Assembly (NCBI GenBank): GCA_947044405.1
Contig: CAMRHE010000156.1
Coordinates: forward strand, 1,531,001 to 1,595,000
Reading direction: 5' to 3'
Source of the DNA: Leptodactylus fallax
Lineage: Eukaryota; Chordata; Amphibia; Anura; Leptodactylidae
DNA: 64,000 nucleotides
The translations under genes and the position numbers were made by a program. The notes under the pieces were generated by a model. It made no database searches. It saw only the letters and a program-made list of their open reading frames with translations, and was not told the origin of the DNA. Shown here piece after piece: positions 25,676 through 37,639 of the stretch (its first letter is position 1; each line of letters opens with the position of its first letter).

Positions 25676-26470
25676 TCTTCCACTTATTGAATACATTTTA
25701 TTAACTCTTTATTTGGTGGATTAAAAAAATCTGTTCTGGCATTCTGATTTACTTTTTAAATTTTTTGCCATGTAGCGTACAGCATAAGTAATATGTTTCC
25801 TTTATTCTGTGGGTCTGTACGATTACAACGATACCTAATTTATATTGTTTTTTATGTGTTACTAATTTTGCAGAACCCATTTGGGGACATAGATTAATTA
25901 TTTTTGTATCGCCATCTTCTGAGATGTGTAACTTTTTTATTTTTCGGTTTACAGAGTTGGTTGAGAGCTTATTTTTTTTGTGGGAAATCCTGACCTATTT
26001 ATTGGTACTGTTTTGGAGTACATATAACTTTTTGATCACTTTTTATAGCATTTTCTGTAAGGCGAGATGGCGTAAACAAATTATTTCGGGGGTTTTTTTT
26101 TTTTTCGTCTTTTTCCCAACATTCACCATGCAGATTAAATAATGTTTCAGTGTTATTGGACGGATTGTTACGGACATGGTGATGCCAAATATGTGTTTTT
26201 GTATAAATTTTTAAGGTTTTCTTTTATATAATTCATTTCATGTAGGAAAGGGACATTTTGGGGCTTTATTCATTATTAATACACGTGTATTGCAGTGTAT
26301 AGAGGAAGTCAGTCTATGCGGACACCTAGGCTGACTTCTTCAAATCTCAGCAGGCTCAACCAGGTACTGAGGGTTCCTAGCAGCCCGGAGTCACTGGCAT
26401 GGGCTGCAGAGAATACATATCGACACCCCCCCGATCTCGAAGCGGGGGGTGGCGATGGAGGTCATTTATT
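25676..26470. repeat. Large amphibian-type repeat, copy 1, right part
   Basis: This continues the repeat to the right of the Tc1. It matches, inverted, about 30,960-31,790: TTGCCATGTAGCGTACAGCA here and its diverged inverse near 31,690, and the GGGCTTTATTCATTATTAAT block against 31,180. It ends in a GTCAGTCTATGCGGACACC segment also present, in the same orientation, at about 30,992. Confidence 0.72.
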
Positions 26471-27252
26471 AGCCGATCCTCTTTAGACATCCTGAATGAT
26501 GTTAGGGTCAGCTTTCATCCTTGTGTGATTAAGCAGCCATGACTCACATAACTGCTGAGGCCCAATCACAGGCTTCAGCGGTCCCAGACATCATTCAGGA
26601 GGCCAGAAGAAACCCAAGGGGGATAGGAACTTGTGAACTGGAGCCCAGACAAGGTGAGTAACACTGTTTGTTATGTTTATGCACCTCCCTTGGGTCTCCA
26701 CTTATTATACTCTGGGGTCTGAAGGGACGAATCTCGCAAGGTTTGCCCAAAAAATATTCATCTCCAGTAGACTCCCGTGTTCTGACACAGTAATGAGCAG
26801 TTGATTACAAGGTTAGATTATAATGAGGGCAAGTATGCAGCTAGTTGATACTGAGCCCCCTTGCAGTCTTGGACCCAGGGCAACCACACATTTCACCCTT
26901 ATTATAATCTGCCTGGTGATTGGTGGCCTGTCCGACTCGTGTTTTTAAATTGATGTTGCCAATAAAATATGATTTTCTTATAGTTTGGGTTGAAGGTCTC
27001 CATTATATGTATGCTTTCTTTTTCCTTGGTTATTGTGTTTCAGCAGTTCTGATCCTCACGTGACTGTTGTGAACAATCAGTAGCCTTAGTGGTCGCTGGA
27101 GAGGAACTGGCGACCTGTGTAAAAGACCTTCTGGATATGGCTGTATATTACTGACAGTATTGACTCGCTGCTGTGGTCCCATCAACTTGACAACACTGCC
27201 ACAGCTGCTTTATATGCACACAGATGGCCAGTGCAGGAACAGAATGGAGGAT
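26471..27252. other. Non-coding mosaic
   Basis: Positions 26,540-26,720 resemble the flanks in copy A (GAGGCCCAATCACAGGC, TTATTATACTCTGGGGTCT), so this is an old fragment of that repeat. The remainder is unassigned and has no coding signal. Confidence 0.45.
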
Positions 27253-27640
27253 AATAATAATAATAATAATAATAAATTAATAATAATAACTTTATACAAT
27301 GGTCCAGCCATCTTTTACTAAATAAAGTCATGTAACTGAAGCTGTATGAGCCCGTCACTAGTTGGTATCTGTGAGTATACAGATACTAAGTGCAGGGAGT
27401 GCAGTGTAACTTCTAGATGGAGGGGTCTGGATCTGAGGAATAGAGGAAGAAGGATTGAATGGGATAAGAAATGTTAGTGTAGTGTGTGGAGGTGTAGAAC
27501 AATGTGATCAGGTCATGTGATAAGCCTGCCTAAATAGATGTGGTTTTAGGGCAGTTTTGGAGCTGCTGTATTTGGGTTTTTAATTAGGATTATCCAGGGT
27601 AAAGCATTCCAGATCACTGGCGCAGGTAAGTATGAATACA
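27253..27640. repeat. (TAA)n-headed dispersed repeat, copy 1
   Basis: A TAA microsatellite is followed by ACTTTATACAATGGTCCAGC and about 340 bp that align in order with 63,690-64,000 (CCAGCCATCTTTTA, GATACTAAGTGCA, AGAAATGTTAG, GATAAGCYTGCCTAAA). The class is uncertain. The (ATA)n-ACTTTATATAGCGCC tail of the second copy is typical of a widespread vertebrate retroposon. Confidence 0.6.
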
Positions 27641-28772
27641 TTTTGTTTTGTAGCCCTTTGCTGCCTGCATTTTATTTTATGATCCCCAACAACCCCTTTA
27701 ATGATTAAAGATCCACAAAATAAACACACACTTTTATTGTACCAATACATTATGCTTGATGTATTTTAAACTTCTAAATAAAATTATAACTATTATTATA
27801 TGTCATTGTAGCAAATGTAAAGTATAGTAGACTTCAGGGTTAAACTTGAGGTATGCACTCAATAATTGGAATCCAATAGCCACATGGTGATGCTTTGTAT
27901 CATAGAAGATGTCTATTCTTATCTTTTCTACTCTACAGAAAATAACATGATAAGAATTTTTGACAAGAATGGTCAGATTTAAGGAATATGGGTCAGTATG
28001 TACAAAGAACCTAAAATTAAAAAAAAAAAGGCTACAGACCTGAACATATTTATTTTTATTTATTTGTCATCATGTGTTTTTTTTTACAAGGTTAATGTGA
28101 CCACAGAAAAATAATATTCCATTTAGCTAAGTTAGTAGGCACAGGAAATAACTGCAGACTAACATTGTTTGGAAACTATACCTTTTATTGTGTCATGATT
28201 TCCAAGACACTTGAGATACACATGTGAGAGACTGACCACAAAGGCACAGACAGATTAGTCAGTAACCAGTTAATCTGACTAATTTTTAAAAATATATCTA
28301 TTTACAGAAGTTGTCCCATCCTGTTAATTTATGGCCAGAAAACGCCCATGATTGGTAGGGGTCTGATGATTGGGAAGTCATCATAGCCACATACACTTCT
28401 CTTGCCTTTCATGCTTCATTTTTAAAAATCTTTTACAGTTCATTGGTTGTCCACAAAGCATAAGGGTAAAATTCCCTGTCTACCGATGCCTTTGCCTGAT
28501 AACTTGCAGTATGATACCGGTGATACAGCGCAGGCTATGTTATACATTGCCACTGTCAGCCTTAATTCCAAATGACCTCATGTTGATGCAAAAACCAGAT
28601 CAATATGATATGATATGATTCTGACTCTGATATGAAGTGCAACTGATACTGTTACGTCTGATCTTCGAAATGTCACAAGTCAATTACACTGTAATGGCTA
28701 ATTGTTAGTAATGCTGATTATACATGGTACCTGCTGCTGCGGCCGGCCTTAGCTATATCAGGTTATTCTGTT
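27641..28772. other. Unassigned AT-rich stretch
   Basis: No gene or repeat arm is recognised. The 82-codon frame at 28,370 has no known domain. Confidence 0.4.
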
Positions 28773-29280
28773 TTGAAAAAAAGAGGGCTAAGGGGAAATC
28801 TAATCACAATGTACAAATACATGAAGGGACAGTACAAATACTTTTCTAATGATGTTTTTGCACCTAGGCCTGTAATATTGACAAAGGGACATACTCTATG
28901 CCTAGAGGAAAGAACGTTTCACCAGAATCACAGACACTGATCTTTACTATAAGGACAATAAGGCTATGGATCTCACTGTCACAGGATGTTTTGATGGTAA
29001 ATTCATCATGCAAGTTCAAAAAAGGCCTGGATTCCTTTTGATGCCTTTCATGAATATAAATATATTACATATTACAGGTATTAGATCTTTGGTGAAGACA
29101 AATTATTCCAGAGTTTTATACTGATTGCCAGATTTGGATTCAGGAAGGAATTTTTTTCCCTTAATATGGGGCAATTGTTATTAGCCTCATGGATCAACAT
29201 TGTAGGGTTATACGATGGATTTGATGGATCTATGTATCTATCCAACTTTATCTACTATGTTACTGTAAGATGGGCACCCT
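28773..29280 (+). pseudogene. CR1-type LINE 3' end
   Basis: The first 180 bp encode the last part of a CR1 ORF2 (LKKRGLRGNLITMYKYMKG), ending at a TGA near 28,950. This is the short C-terminal tail that follows reverse transcriptase in CR1/L3-type LINEs. Next comes a typical CR1 3' region: GTTTCACCAGAATCACAGAC, GGATTCAGGAAGGAATTTTT, then TTTGATGGATCTATGTATCT near the end. The 5' part is missing, as usual for truncated LINE insertions. The tail repeat is not clear. Confidence 0.8.
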
Positions 29281-29374
29281 ACAAGCTCACCCCCCTTCTT
29301 TGAATTTAATTGTATCTGTGTCCTTAAGATTCAGAATATAATTGCAGTGCTACTAGGTGCAATCGAACATAAGT

Positions 29375-29449
29375 AAGGGCTGGTTCACATCTGCGTTTGG
29401 CTTTCTGTTTGGGAACGGAAAGCCAAACACAGATGTGAACCGGCCCTAA
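29375..29449. repeat. Hairpin repeat (about 37-bp arms)
   Basis: TAAGGGCTGGTTCACATCTG followed by CGTTTGGCTTTC is inverted directly against GGAAAGCCAAACACAGATGT and so on, with a loop of about 5-8 bp. The GGTTCACA arm start is shared by short amphibian MITEs such as the one at 9853. Its small size suggests a MITE remnant with the centre lost. Confidence 0.75.
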
Positions 29450-29789
29450 GTTTCTTGCACCATCATTCAGCACCTTCTTTTTTCAAGGCACAGTGCGAGG
29501 CATATATTTATTAATCAGGGAGCACAATGTGGAAATACCTTCTTGAAGAAAGTCAGGGTGTCAGTTCCAGTATCTTTGGTGGTCTTTGCCAATAAAGGTT
29601 TAATATATGGATCCTTGGTCTTGTGCACTGAAGAGGTTAAAGGGGTGTCCTGTAAAAAAAAAGCTACCACAGTTCTTTTGTCTATTCATTGGCCCCACAG
29701 AGCACTGGTTACTTGCTGACACAAGAAACAATCTCGAGTTTGAGACCACAGTTCAGAAGTGAGCTATCTAGAGATGGTGGTATCTTTTG

Positions 29790-30450
29790 TCCTTGCGATA
29801 GTTTTTATTAAGATTTTTGAGTAGACATAGAAATGGCATAAACAACTGAGTAAACAGAAAAAAAGAATAATACTACATATATCATAAACATAACCATAGC
29901 AGTGACAATGCTCAAAAGACCAGGATGGTTTTTGTCTAGGGTACGATGCTTGTAAAAGTATACATGTAATATCATCAACATGAAATATATGGCTATTGTA
30001 AGCTAATCAAAAAAGGTGGAACATGAAAATGGTAGTACCTTAAAGTTTAAGTACCTTAAATCAGATTTAATAGCAAACAAGTATGTGCAAGATGAGAAGC
30101 TTCTCAGCTTAATCCAAACAAAAACTGCATGAGTAAAATTTGTAGGGTGTATAATGTTTATCTAAAGTGCAACTATCAATTCCAGAGTTCCAACTATGGT
30201 AGCTAACAATCTGGAATAGGGGGCACCTGGAGACAGGCCAACATCAGTTGCACTACATATCGGGAGGCTAAACGATAGGAGGTTCTAGGTCCATCAGAAG
30301 CTGAGAGGAAGGTGGCAGTCTCTGGGTGAATTTGACCTAGGGAACCCAATTCTCTTCAAAGTGCATATATTCAAATGCCCCATGTGAAAGAATTTCCTCT
30401 AATTGATATGTGTGAAGGAGCTTTTTAATTAATTCCTACATAGGAAGCAT
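29790..30450 (-). pseudogene. Possible L1/Tx1 LINE 3' fragment
   Basis: GTTTTTATTAAGATTTTTGA at 29,800 resembles, inverted, the 3' end of the L1-type elements at 45,040 and 45,545. The minus strand at about 30,370-30,330 reads HFEENWVP, similar to the conserved tail of L1-type ORF2 proteins. Frames are short and decayed. The call is weak. Confidence 0.4.
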
Positions 30451-30779
30451 TACTTAGGGTGCGTACACATATGTCCGGCGCAGCTGTCAGTTTCCCTCTG
30501 GCATGGTGCACACAAGCCGGAGGGAAACTGATGCCAGGACGGATCCCATAGTTTTCTATGGGATCGGTTCTGGTACAAGAGGCATCAGTTCTGGCGCCGT
30601 ATGACGCCAGATCTGTGCCTCAGCCAGATGAAAAAACGCTACCTGCAGCGTTTTTCCATCCAGCTTCCTTAAAATTTCATTAGTGCTGGATGCCACCAGG
30701 TGCTGCCTGAAGATGGATGCGGCAGCACCTAGCTTCTGCACAGTCTATGTACAGTAGTGAAGCCGGCAACTGATGGCTT

Positions 30780-32590
30780 TACTACTGTACCTGAGCGAAT
30801 TGCTCAGGATCGCAAAGCTGACACCCGTGGGCGGAGTTGGGCTCCGATCGCGGGTGTTAACCCCTTAGGGGTTGCGCTATAATACTGACCCCCGAGGCAC
30901 CCCCCGCGGAAAGATCAGGGGATTCCGTTATGCCGTGACCCCAGGCTGCTAGGACCCCCAAGTTCCTGGTTGATCCTGCCTATGATGGAGAAAGTCAGTC
31001 TATGCGTCTGCATAGGCTGACTTTCTCTACAGACTGAAATACATGTGTATGCTCGTGTATTGCAGTCCATAGTACTGAACCAGCAATCAGTGTATCACTG
31101 GTTCAGATGTCCTTATGGGACAAGTACAAAATGTAAAAAAAAAAAATAGTGTGTTAAAAAAAAAAAAAAAAATTAATAAAGCTATTAAGCCCCAAAAATT
31201 CCCTTTTCCTATATAAAATGAATTATATAAAAAAAAACCTAAAAATTAATAAAAACAACACATATTTGGTATCGCCACATCCATAACAACCTGTACAATA
31301 AAACTGACACAATATTTAACCTACACGGTGAACGACGAAAAAAAAACCTGGAAAAAAACGCCGGAATTAATGATTTTTCGCCATCTTACCTTACAAAATA
31401 TGCTATAAAAAGTGATCAAAAAGTCATATGTACCCCAAAACAGTACCAATAAAAAGCACAGGTTGTCCTGCAAAAAAATAAGCCCTCAATTAACTCTGTA
31501 AAATGAAAAGTAAAAATGTTACGCCTCTCAGAAGATGGCGATGCAAAAATAATTGATCCATATACCCAAATGGGTTTTTGTTCTGCAAAATTAGTAACGC
31601 ATAAAAAAAACCCAATATAAATGAGGTATCAACGTAATCGTGCCGACCCACAGAATAAAGATAACATGTTACTTACGCTGTATGCTGCATGGCAAAAAAT
31701 TTAAAAGGTAAAACGCAATACCAGAATTGATGTTTTTTTCATAATCCACTAAAAAATGAGTTGATAAAATTTATTCAATAAGTTATAGGCACCCAAAACT
31801 GGTGGCATTACAAAATGCATCTCATCCCGCAAACAACAAGCTCTCATATGGCGACATCACCAGAAAACTAAAGAAAATAGAGCCTTGTACAGTGTGAAGA
31901 CAAAAACTCCCAAAAATCGCCAAATCATTAGAACAAAACTGTCTGTGGCAAGAAGAGAATGTATAAGCTGTGCGAGCGTATATCAGGTGACACAGCAGAT
32001 TTAAAGTTTACGATTGAAAAGACACCAGAAGTGAACTCCAGAGTGACCCCCCTCCCAATCATAGGAGCTATTGGGGATATAGTAGGGAATTTGGTGTTCC
32101 CAATTCACTCCGCACAGCTTACATATTCACTTTTCCCCATCTGCTGTGTATTCACGCCTGGGATACTAATGCTCACTACACCCCTTAATTAATTCTTTGA
32201 GGGGTGCACTTTTCACAATGGGGTCACTCCTTAGGCAATTCCACTTTTCTGGCACCTTAGAGGCTCTGCAAATATGACATGGTGTCCAGATCCCAAAAAT
32301 CTAAATCTGCACTCCAAAAGCCACATAGCGCTCCTTCTCTTCTGTGCACTACTGTGTGCCCAAACTGCAGTTTATGCCCACATGTATGACACCGGTGTAC
32401 CCAGGATATCGTACTTAATATCATATCTTTATATAAACTGATATTTGCGCACACAACCAGGCAGAAGGGAGGGAGCGTTATTTGGTTTTTGGTGCACAGA
32501 TTTAGACGGTTTGGATTTTGGATGTCATGACACTTTTGCAGAATTCTTGAAATGCCAGTAAATGCCAGCTCCCGAGTCTCCAACACACTG
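30780..32590. repeat. Large amphibian-type repeat, copy 2 (inverted)
   Basis: The segment aligns, inverted, with 23,600-26,320 minus the Tc1. Shared blocks include GACCCACAGAATAAAGATAA (about 31,655), CCCAATCATAGGAGCTATTG (about 32,055) and GAGGCTCTGCAAATATGACA (about 32,260). It lacks the Tc1 found in copy 1. Short A runs at 31,130-31,170 and 31,230 are present. Non-coding. Confidence 0.72.
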
Positions 32591-35500
32591 CATCAGGGGT
32601 TCATTTCTCAGGTAAGGGCCAAGAGGGTTGTACTATACAGGTATAACTCACCCTAAAAGTAAAAAGTGATAGTAAAAACTGATGGTAAAAACTGATGCCA
32701 ACTGATGGTTTTGGAGTAGAAATTTGTGAAAAAGCCTGATGACAACTGATGCATTTTTGCATCAGTTTTAGCATCAGTTGTAATAACTAAAGGACAAAAA
32801 ACTGATACTGATACTGATATGTGAACCTACCCTTACTAATGTTACTAACCATTACAGGATCGCTGTCTAAATATCTAGAAGAAATATAGACCTAGATTAT
32901 ACAAAAATAAGAGGTGATACCTTGATTGCATTGTAAGGGGTATTCAGATACTGGTGAACCCCTGTTCATATATTTTTTTTATATATTCAGGATTTTTAGC
33001 AGATATCAATAAAAGTTGAGTTTTATTATTGTTTATTGGGATTATTCAGCCATTTTCTAGACTGTGACTAAGATTTCTTTGAGATATACCACCAGTGATT
33101 TATAGTCACACTAGGTAAAACCCAATAGCAGGAGCCTGGCTGAGAGTTTAAATATCAGCCTTCTCAGCTGATACTTGAATATACCCTAGGAGAACCCTGA
33201 ACACTGCAGAAGCTTCACAGATTGTCATGGTAACCTTAAAGCAACAGCAGCTGAACTGAGTTTCCAGACACCAGAGTTATTACTGCAGCTCTTGGCAACT
33301 TACATATTTATAGCAGTGTCAAGAGCAGTCTTTTTTCAATTTATAAAAAGAAACTATTAACACTTCTATTTTTGAAAGCATTCCATGCAGCAAGTTTTAC
33401 ACCTGCCTAAAACCGTTGCACAGTACCATTTATTAGTAAGTTACCTAACCTTCTATTTTTGTGACAGTTTCTATTCCCATACGGTTTTGCGGCCATGCTT
33501 ACGCGGCCCCATTCATTCAATGCTTCGGCCGTGGAGTTCAATAACTGCCAGCAGCCCTCACACGGTTGTGTGCAATTAGCCTAATAGGAGGCTAAAAACT
33601 AGTAGCTCCGTTTCCTGTTTCCGCCTCATACTGATCATAGACACTAGTGCAGAGAGAATAAAAAGCATGATGCAGCTGTAGCTGTGTAGCTGTACAGTTC
33701 CCTCTATGAATGAACAAAGTAATTAAGGAACACTACAGGGGCAGATAAACTGAAACATTCTAACTTTTATACAGTAGAAAATTAGACTACAAAGTCTTAA
33801 ATGGGATCAAATTTTCCAAAATGTCTAATCCTGTTTGAAAATCTGGCATACGTTCACACTGTCTAGTCTAACTTTACACTACTTATTAGTTGACTTAGTT
33901 TAGGTGCAAATATATGGAATTTTGGCACAAATATTTGGTCTCAATAGCTTAAATTTTGGTGCAATTTCTGGACACAGTTTAGCATATTAAGCCATTTTCG
34001 GCAGGTGCACTCACATAAAGTACAAGGCGCACAAACTGTTACAACTTGTCTAAAAGATAGAAAATGAGGTGACAATCATGTACATCAGTTTTTTGACACA
34101 CATTGTACCAGAATTCTGGTTCATGTTTATTAGTTTATGTGCCCCATTCTGCCCAATGATTGACAAGAGATCTAAGGCTGAGGCCCCACAGAAATGCAAC
34201 TTTTTTGTTGCAGATTTTGCTGTGTTTTTTGAGCCAAAGGAAAGAATGGCTACAAAAGGAATGGGAAATACTGTATATAGAAAGTACTTGTACTTCTACC
34301 TTCTGCTCAATCCACTCCTGGTTTGGCTAAAAATAAAAATAAAATATATGCAATAAAATCTGCAACAAAAAAAAGCTGGTTATGGGAATGCAGTAGAAAA
34401 TGGGTTGAAGGTTGGTCCATTTATTAGTGCTAGATTATACAATCCAAAATCTCTTTAAAAATTGTCAGAAATTATGCTTAATACAAATAATGAGAAATAA
34501 TACATTTTTTTTACATAAGACAAAAACAGACTTACCTCAAAGTTGCTGTCAGGCCCACATTTTCACCACAATTGAGACTAGTAAAATACAGTATCATTAC
34601 AATTTCAACAGAGTCACACCAACAGTATTTTCTTAAGCTAGACAGGCCGCAGGGAAGGTTATAAATAAAAGAAAGCATCTGAAAATGTAGGCTGCTTCCT
34701 GCTGTGGTTTTCATGTGCACAGGAGGATGTAATGTATTATCTACAGCTGGTTAGCCCTAAACCTACTTGCCACCAAAACCATTATCCAGCATGTGTTTCT
34801 GCCAATTTCAACTTATTTCCTGTTATTTTCATGTACAAAATTTATTTTGATATCGTTTTGTGAACTGGAAATGGGGTCACCACATCTGTAAACAATACAG
34901 CAAATAGGAAGCAGGACAGCAAAGAAGCCGAGATTCACAATAACAATTAACATAAACAATCTAAAGGGGTTCTCCTGGACTTAATATAGCTATATTTACT
35001 TATATTATGTCATACTTTATAGGTTGTGGCATACTTTGTCCTTGCTTGCAGCCAGTCTAATGTATACAAACATATGGGAGAGAGTAACTCTGGCTCAGAC
35101 TGCCTAAATAAGTAGAGATCCCATACCAGATCCCTTATACCCCTTAAACTTACACATCAGCTCACAGCTTTCCTCCTCTGTGCAGCCCCACTGCTCTGGT
35201 TTCAGAACCTGCAGAGATAGAACTGTGCAGGTCTCTCTGCAGGTCCTCTACTTTTGAGCCAGAGATCATCACACAAAGCAGTTTTGTTTATTTTTTTTAT
35301 ATGATTCAGAGCAATAATTGTGACAAAACCACCAAATCACTGGACAGCCACAGGACTACAGCTGCCCAAACAGCCAAATGATCACCTATGTTTCTGTCAG
35401 TTTAAGAAAACAGGTGATGCTGCTTGTATAGTGTTCAACTAGGTGTCTCACAACTCTTAGCTACACCTGGGGCACATGCCGTGGCCAATTAAAAAGGTTG

Positions 35501-35689
35501 TGCCATTATGAACATTTGTCCCCTATCCACAGTAAAGGTGATATGTGTCTGATTGCTGGGTCCTGCAGTGGTTAGGAGGATGAGGGACCAAAAGTTCCCC
35601 TAAGGCCTCTTTGTGAATGGAGTTCCAGTGCTCTTGTGTGACTGCTGCTCCATTCACTTCTATTATTAAATATATATTATATATTTATA
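32591..35689. other. Mostly unassigned stretch with one short MITE-like segment
   Basis: Positions 32,660-32,830 hold repeated AAACTGATG blocks with GATGCATTTTTGCATCAGTT, a small inverted repeat. Beyond that the sequence is AT-rich, with no ORF matching a known family and no RNA gene recognised. Confidence 0.4.
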
Positions 35690-35691
35690 TA

Positions 35692-36619
35692 CAGTGGCTT
35701 GCAAAAGTATTCATACAAAAGTATTCAATCAATTGACTTCAGAAGTCACTTAATTAGTTAATAGTTCCGTTTGCAGTTTGTCAAAAGTCATATAGGGGAC
35801 ACAGCAAACATGCGGAAGGAAGTGCTCTGGTCAGAAGAGACCAGAGTTGAACTTTTTGTCCTAAATGCAAAGCTCTATCTGTGGGGGAAAAGTAACATTG
35901 CTCATCACCCTGAACACACCATCCCCACTGTGAAACATGCTGGTGGCAGCATCATGCTGTGGGGAGGCTTTTCTTCAGTAGGGACATGGAAGCTGGTCAG
36001 AATTGATGGTAAGATGGATGTAGCTAAATACAGGGCAATCCTGGAAGAAAACCTGTTGGATGCTGCAAAAGACTTGAGACTGGGAAGGAGATTCACCTCC
36101 CAGCAAGACAATGACCCTAAACACACAGCCAGAGCTACAGTGGAATGGTTTAGAATAAATCATATTCATGTGTTAGAATGGCCCAGTCAGAGTCCAGACC
36201 TAATTGCCATTGAGCATCTGTGGCAAGACCTGAAAATTGCTGTTCCTAGACGCTCTCCATCCAATCTGGCTGAGCTTGAGCTATTTTGCAAAGAAGAATA
36301 GGCAAAAATCTCAGTCTCTAGATGTGCAAAGCTGGTAGAGACATACCCCAAAAGACTTTCAGCTGTAATTGTAGCGAAAGGTGGCTCTACAAAGTATTGA
36401 AATATGGAGGCTGAATACTTTTGCACATCGAACTTTTCAGATTTTTATTTTAATAAAATTTTGAAAACCATGTATCATTTTCGTTCCACTTCACAATTAT
36501 CTGCTACTTTGTGTTGGTCTAGCACTTAAAATCTCAATAAAAAAACATTTAAGTTTGTAGTGGTAAGGTGACAAAATGTGAAAAAGTTTGAGGGGTATGA
36601 ATACTTTTGCAAGCCACTG
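35692..36619 (+). mobile_element. Tc1/mariner element with internal deletion
   Basis: TA flanks are at 35,690-35,691 and 36,620-36,621. The termini CAGTGGCTTGCAAAAGTATT and the inverse of AATACTTTTGCAAGCCACTG match closely. At 928 bp it is much shorter than the usual 1.6 kb, because most of the 5' arm and the N-terminal coding region are gone. Confidence 0.93.
35795..36400 (+). pseudogene. Tc1 transposase, N-terminally deleted
   Basis: Catalytic-domain sequence starts near 35,810 and runs on the plus strand. WSEETRVELF at about 35,829 has Glu where the family has the first catalytic Asp (WSDET). The second Asp (QQDNDPKHTA) and Glu (LIAIEHLW) are retained with 34 residues between them. A TAG at 36,299-36,301 replaces the Trp of the KEEWAK motif. 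The frame then continues in phase to a natural stop near 36,400. The helix-turn-helix region is absent, so the product could not bind its ends. Confidence 0.88.
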
Positions 36620-36621
36620 TA

Positions 36622-37186
36622 TACCATAAGTGTATATAACAGAATCACAGGATTCTAGCAGTTTTTCAAGACCTTTAGGGCCATACTATGACTCTGTTTT
36701 GTACAGTGCTGTAATAAGGTTCCCACAAAAGGGCAGGGGGCTCTACTGCAACTCCATATTGGTCCAGTGTTATACATAGGCAGATTTCTGTTGGATTCCA
36801 TAAAAATCAATAGAAAGGTTCTGCAACTTTTTTTGGGGCTTATTTGTACAAAAATATTGTGACATTTTGCAAAACTCACTCCAGTTTTGAAAAGTCAGTG
36901 GGAAAGTGAACATGATTGGCAGTAGGGGTGTTGTGTAGAAAGTAACATCTTAGGACAGACGTGTAGGACATCAAGATGTGCCAAATTTAGCAAACACGAA
37001 TCACAACAATACAAATTTCAACAAATCTGACTTTGAAAATTATGCTAAATGTTTTCCTTTTCAGCCAGAGAGTTCATTAAGAGCTATAAACCATTATATC
37101 TGCTGATGAACTCCCTAAGAGGGAAATGTGTTGTGTAGTTCAGCATTTTAATATTTTATTCACTTTCGGTGGTATATGTTTGACAC
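36622..37186. other. Unassigned non-coding stretch
   Basis: No gene or repeat arm recognised between the Tc1 and the hAT element. It ends in the 8-bp target copy TTTGACAC (37,179-37,186). Confidence 0.4.
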
Positions 37187-37639
37187 TAGAAATGAGCGAA
37201 TTTCTCAAAAGTTTGATTCGGCACTTCTATTCGAAGTTCCAAATAAATTTGCTTCAATCTGAATTACTTCACAGTGAATATCGCTAAAAAACACCTATTT
37301 CCTAGCTTCAGAGAGCCTGTATAGTGGTGTAGAATACTGTGCCTTGCAGTAACACGCATAGGGAGCCTACTGTGGTAGCCAAACAATACTGTGAGTCCGA
37401 ATGACACGCACATGACAGGCGTTGCTCTTAGAATCGATGCACACTTCACTTATTTGGACAGTTACGGGGCCAAAACTGACCATCTAACTCAAGTATGAAC
37501 CCAGCCTTACAGGTCCATGTTAGTGCCACATAGAAAGAACCGCGCAGAGACCCAACATCCTACTGTAGAGTGAAAGACCGCACTCCTTTTACACCGTCGT
37601 CTGTCGATTTCACATATATGTCTACAGAGTGGCAAGGCG

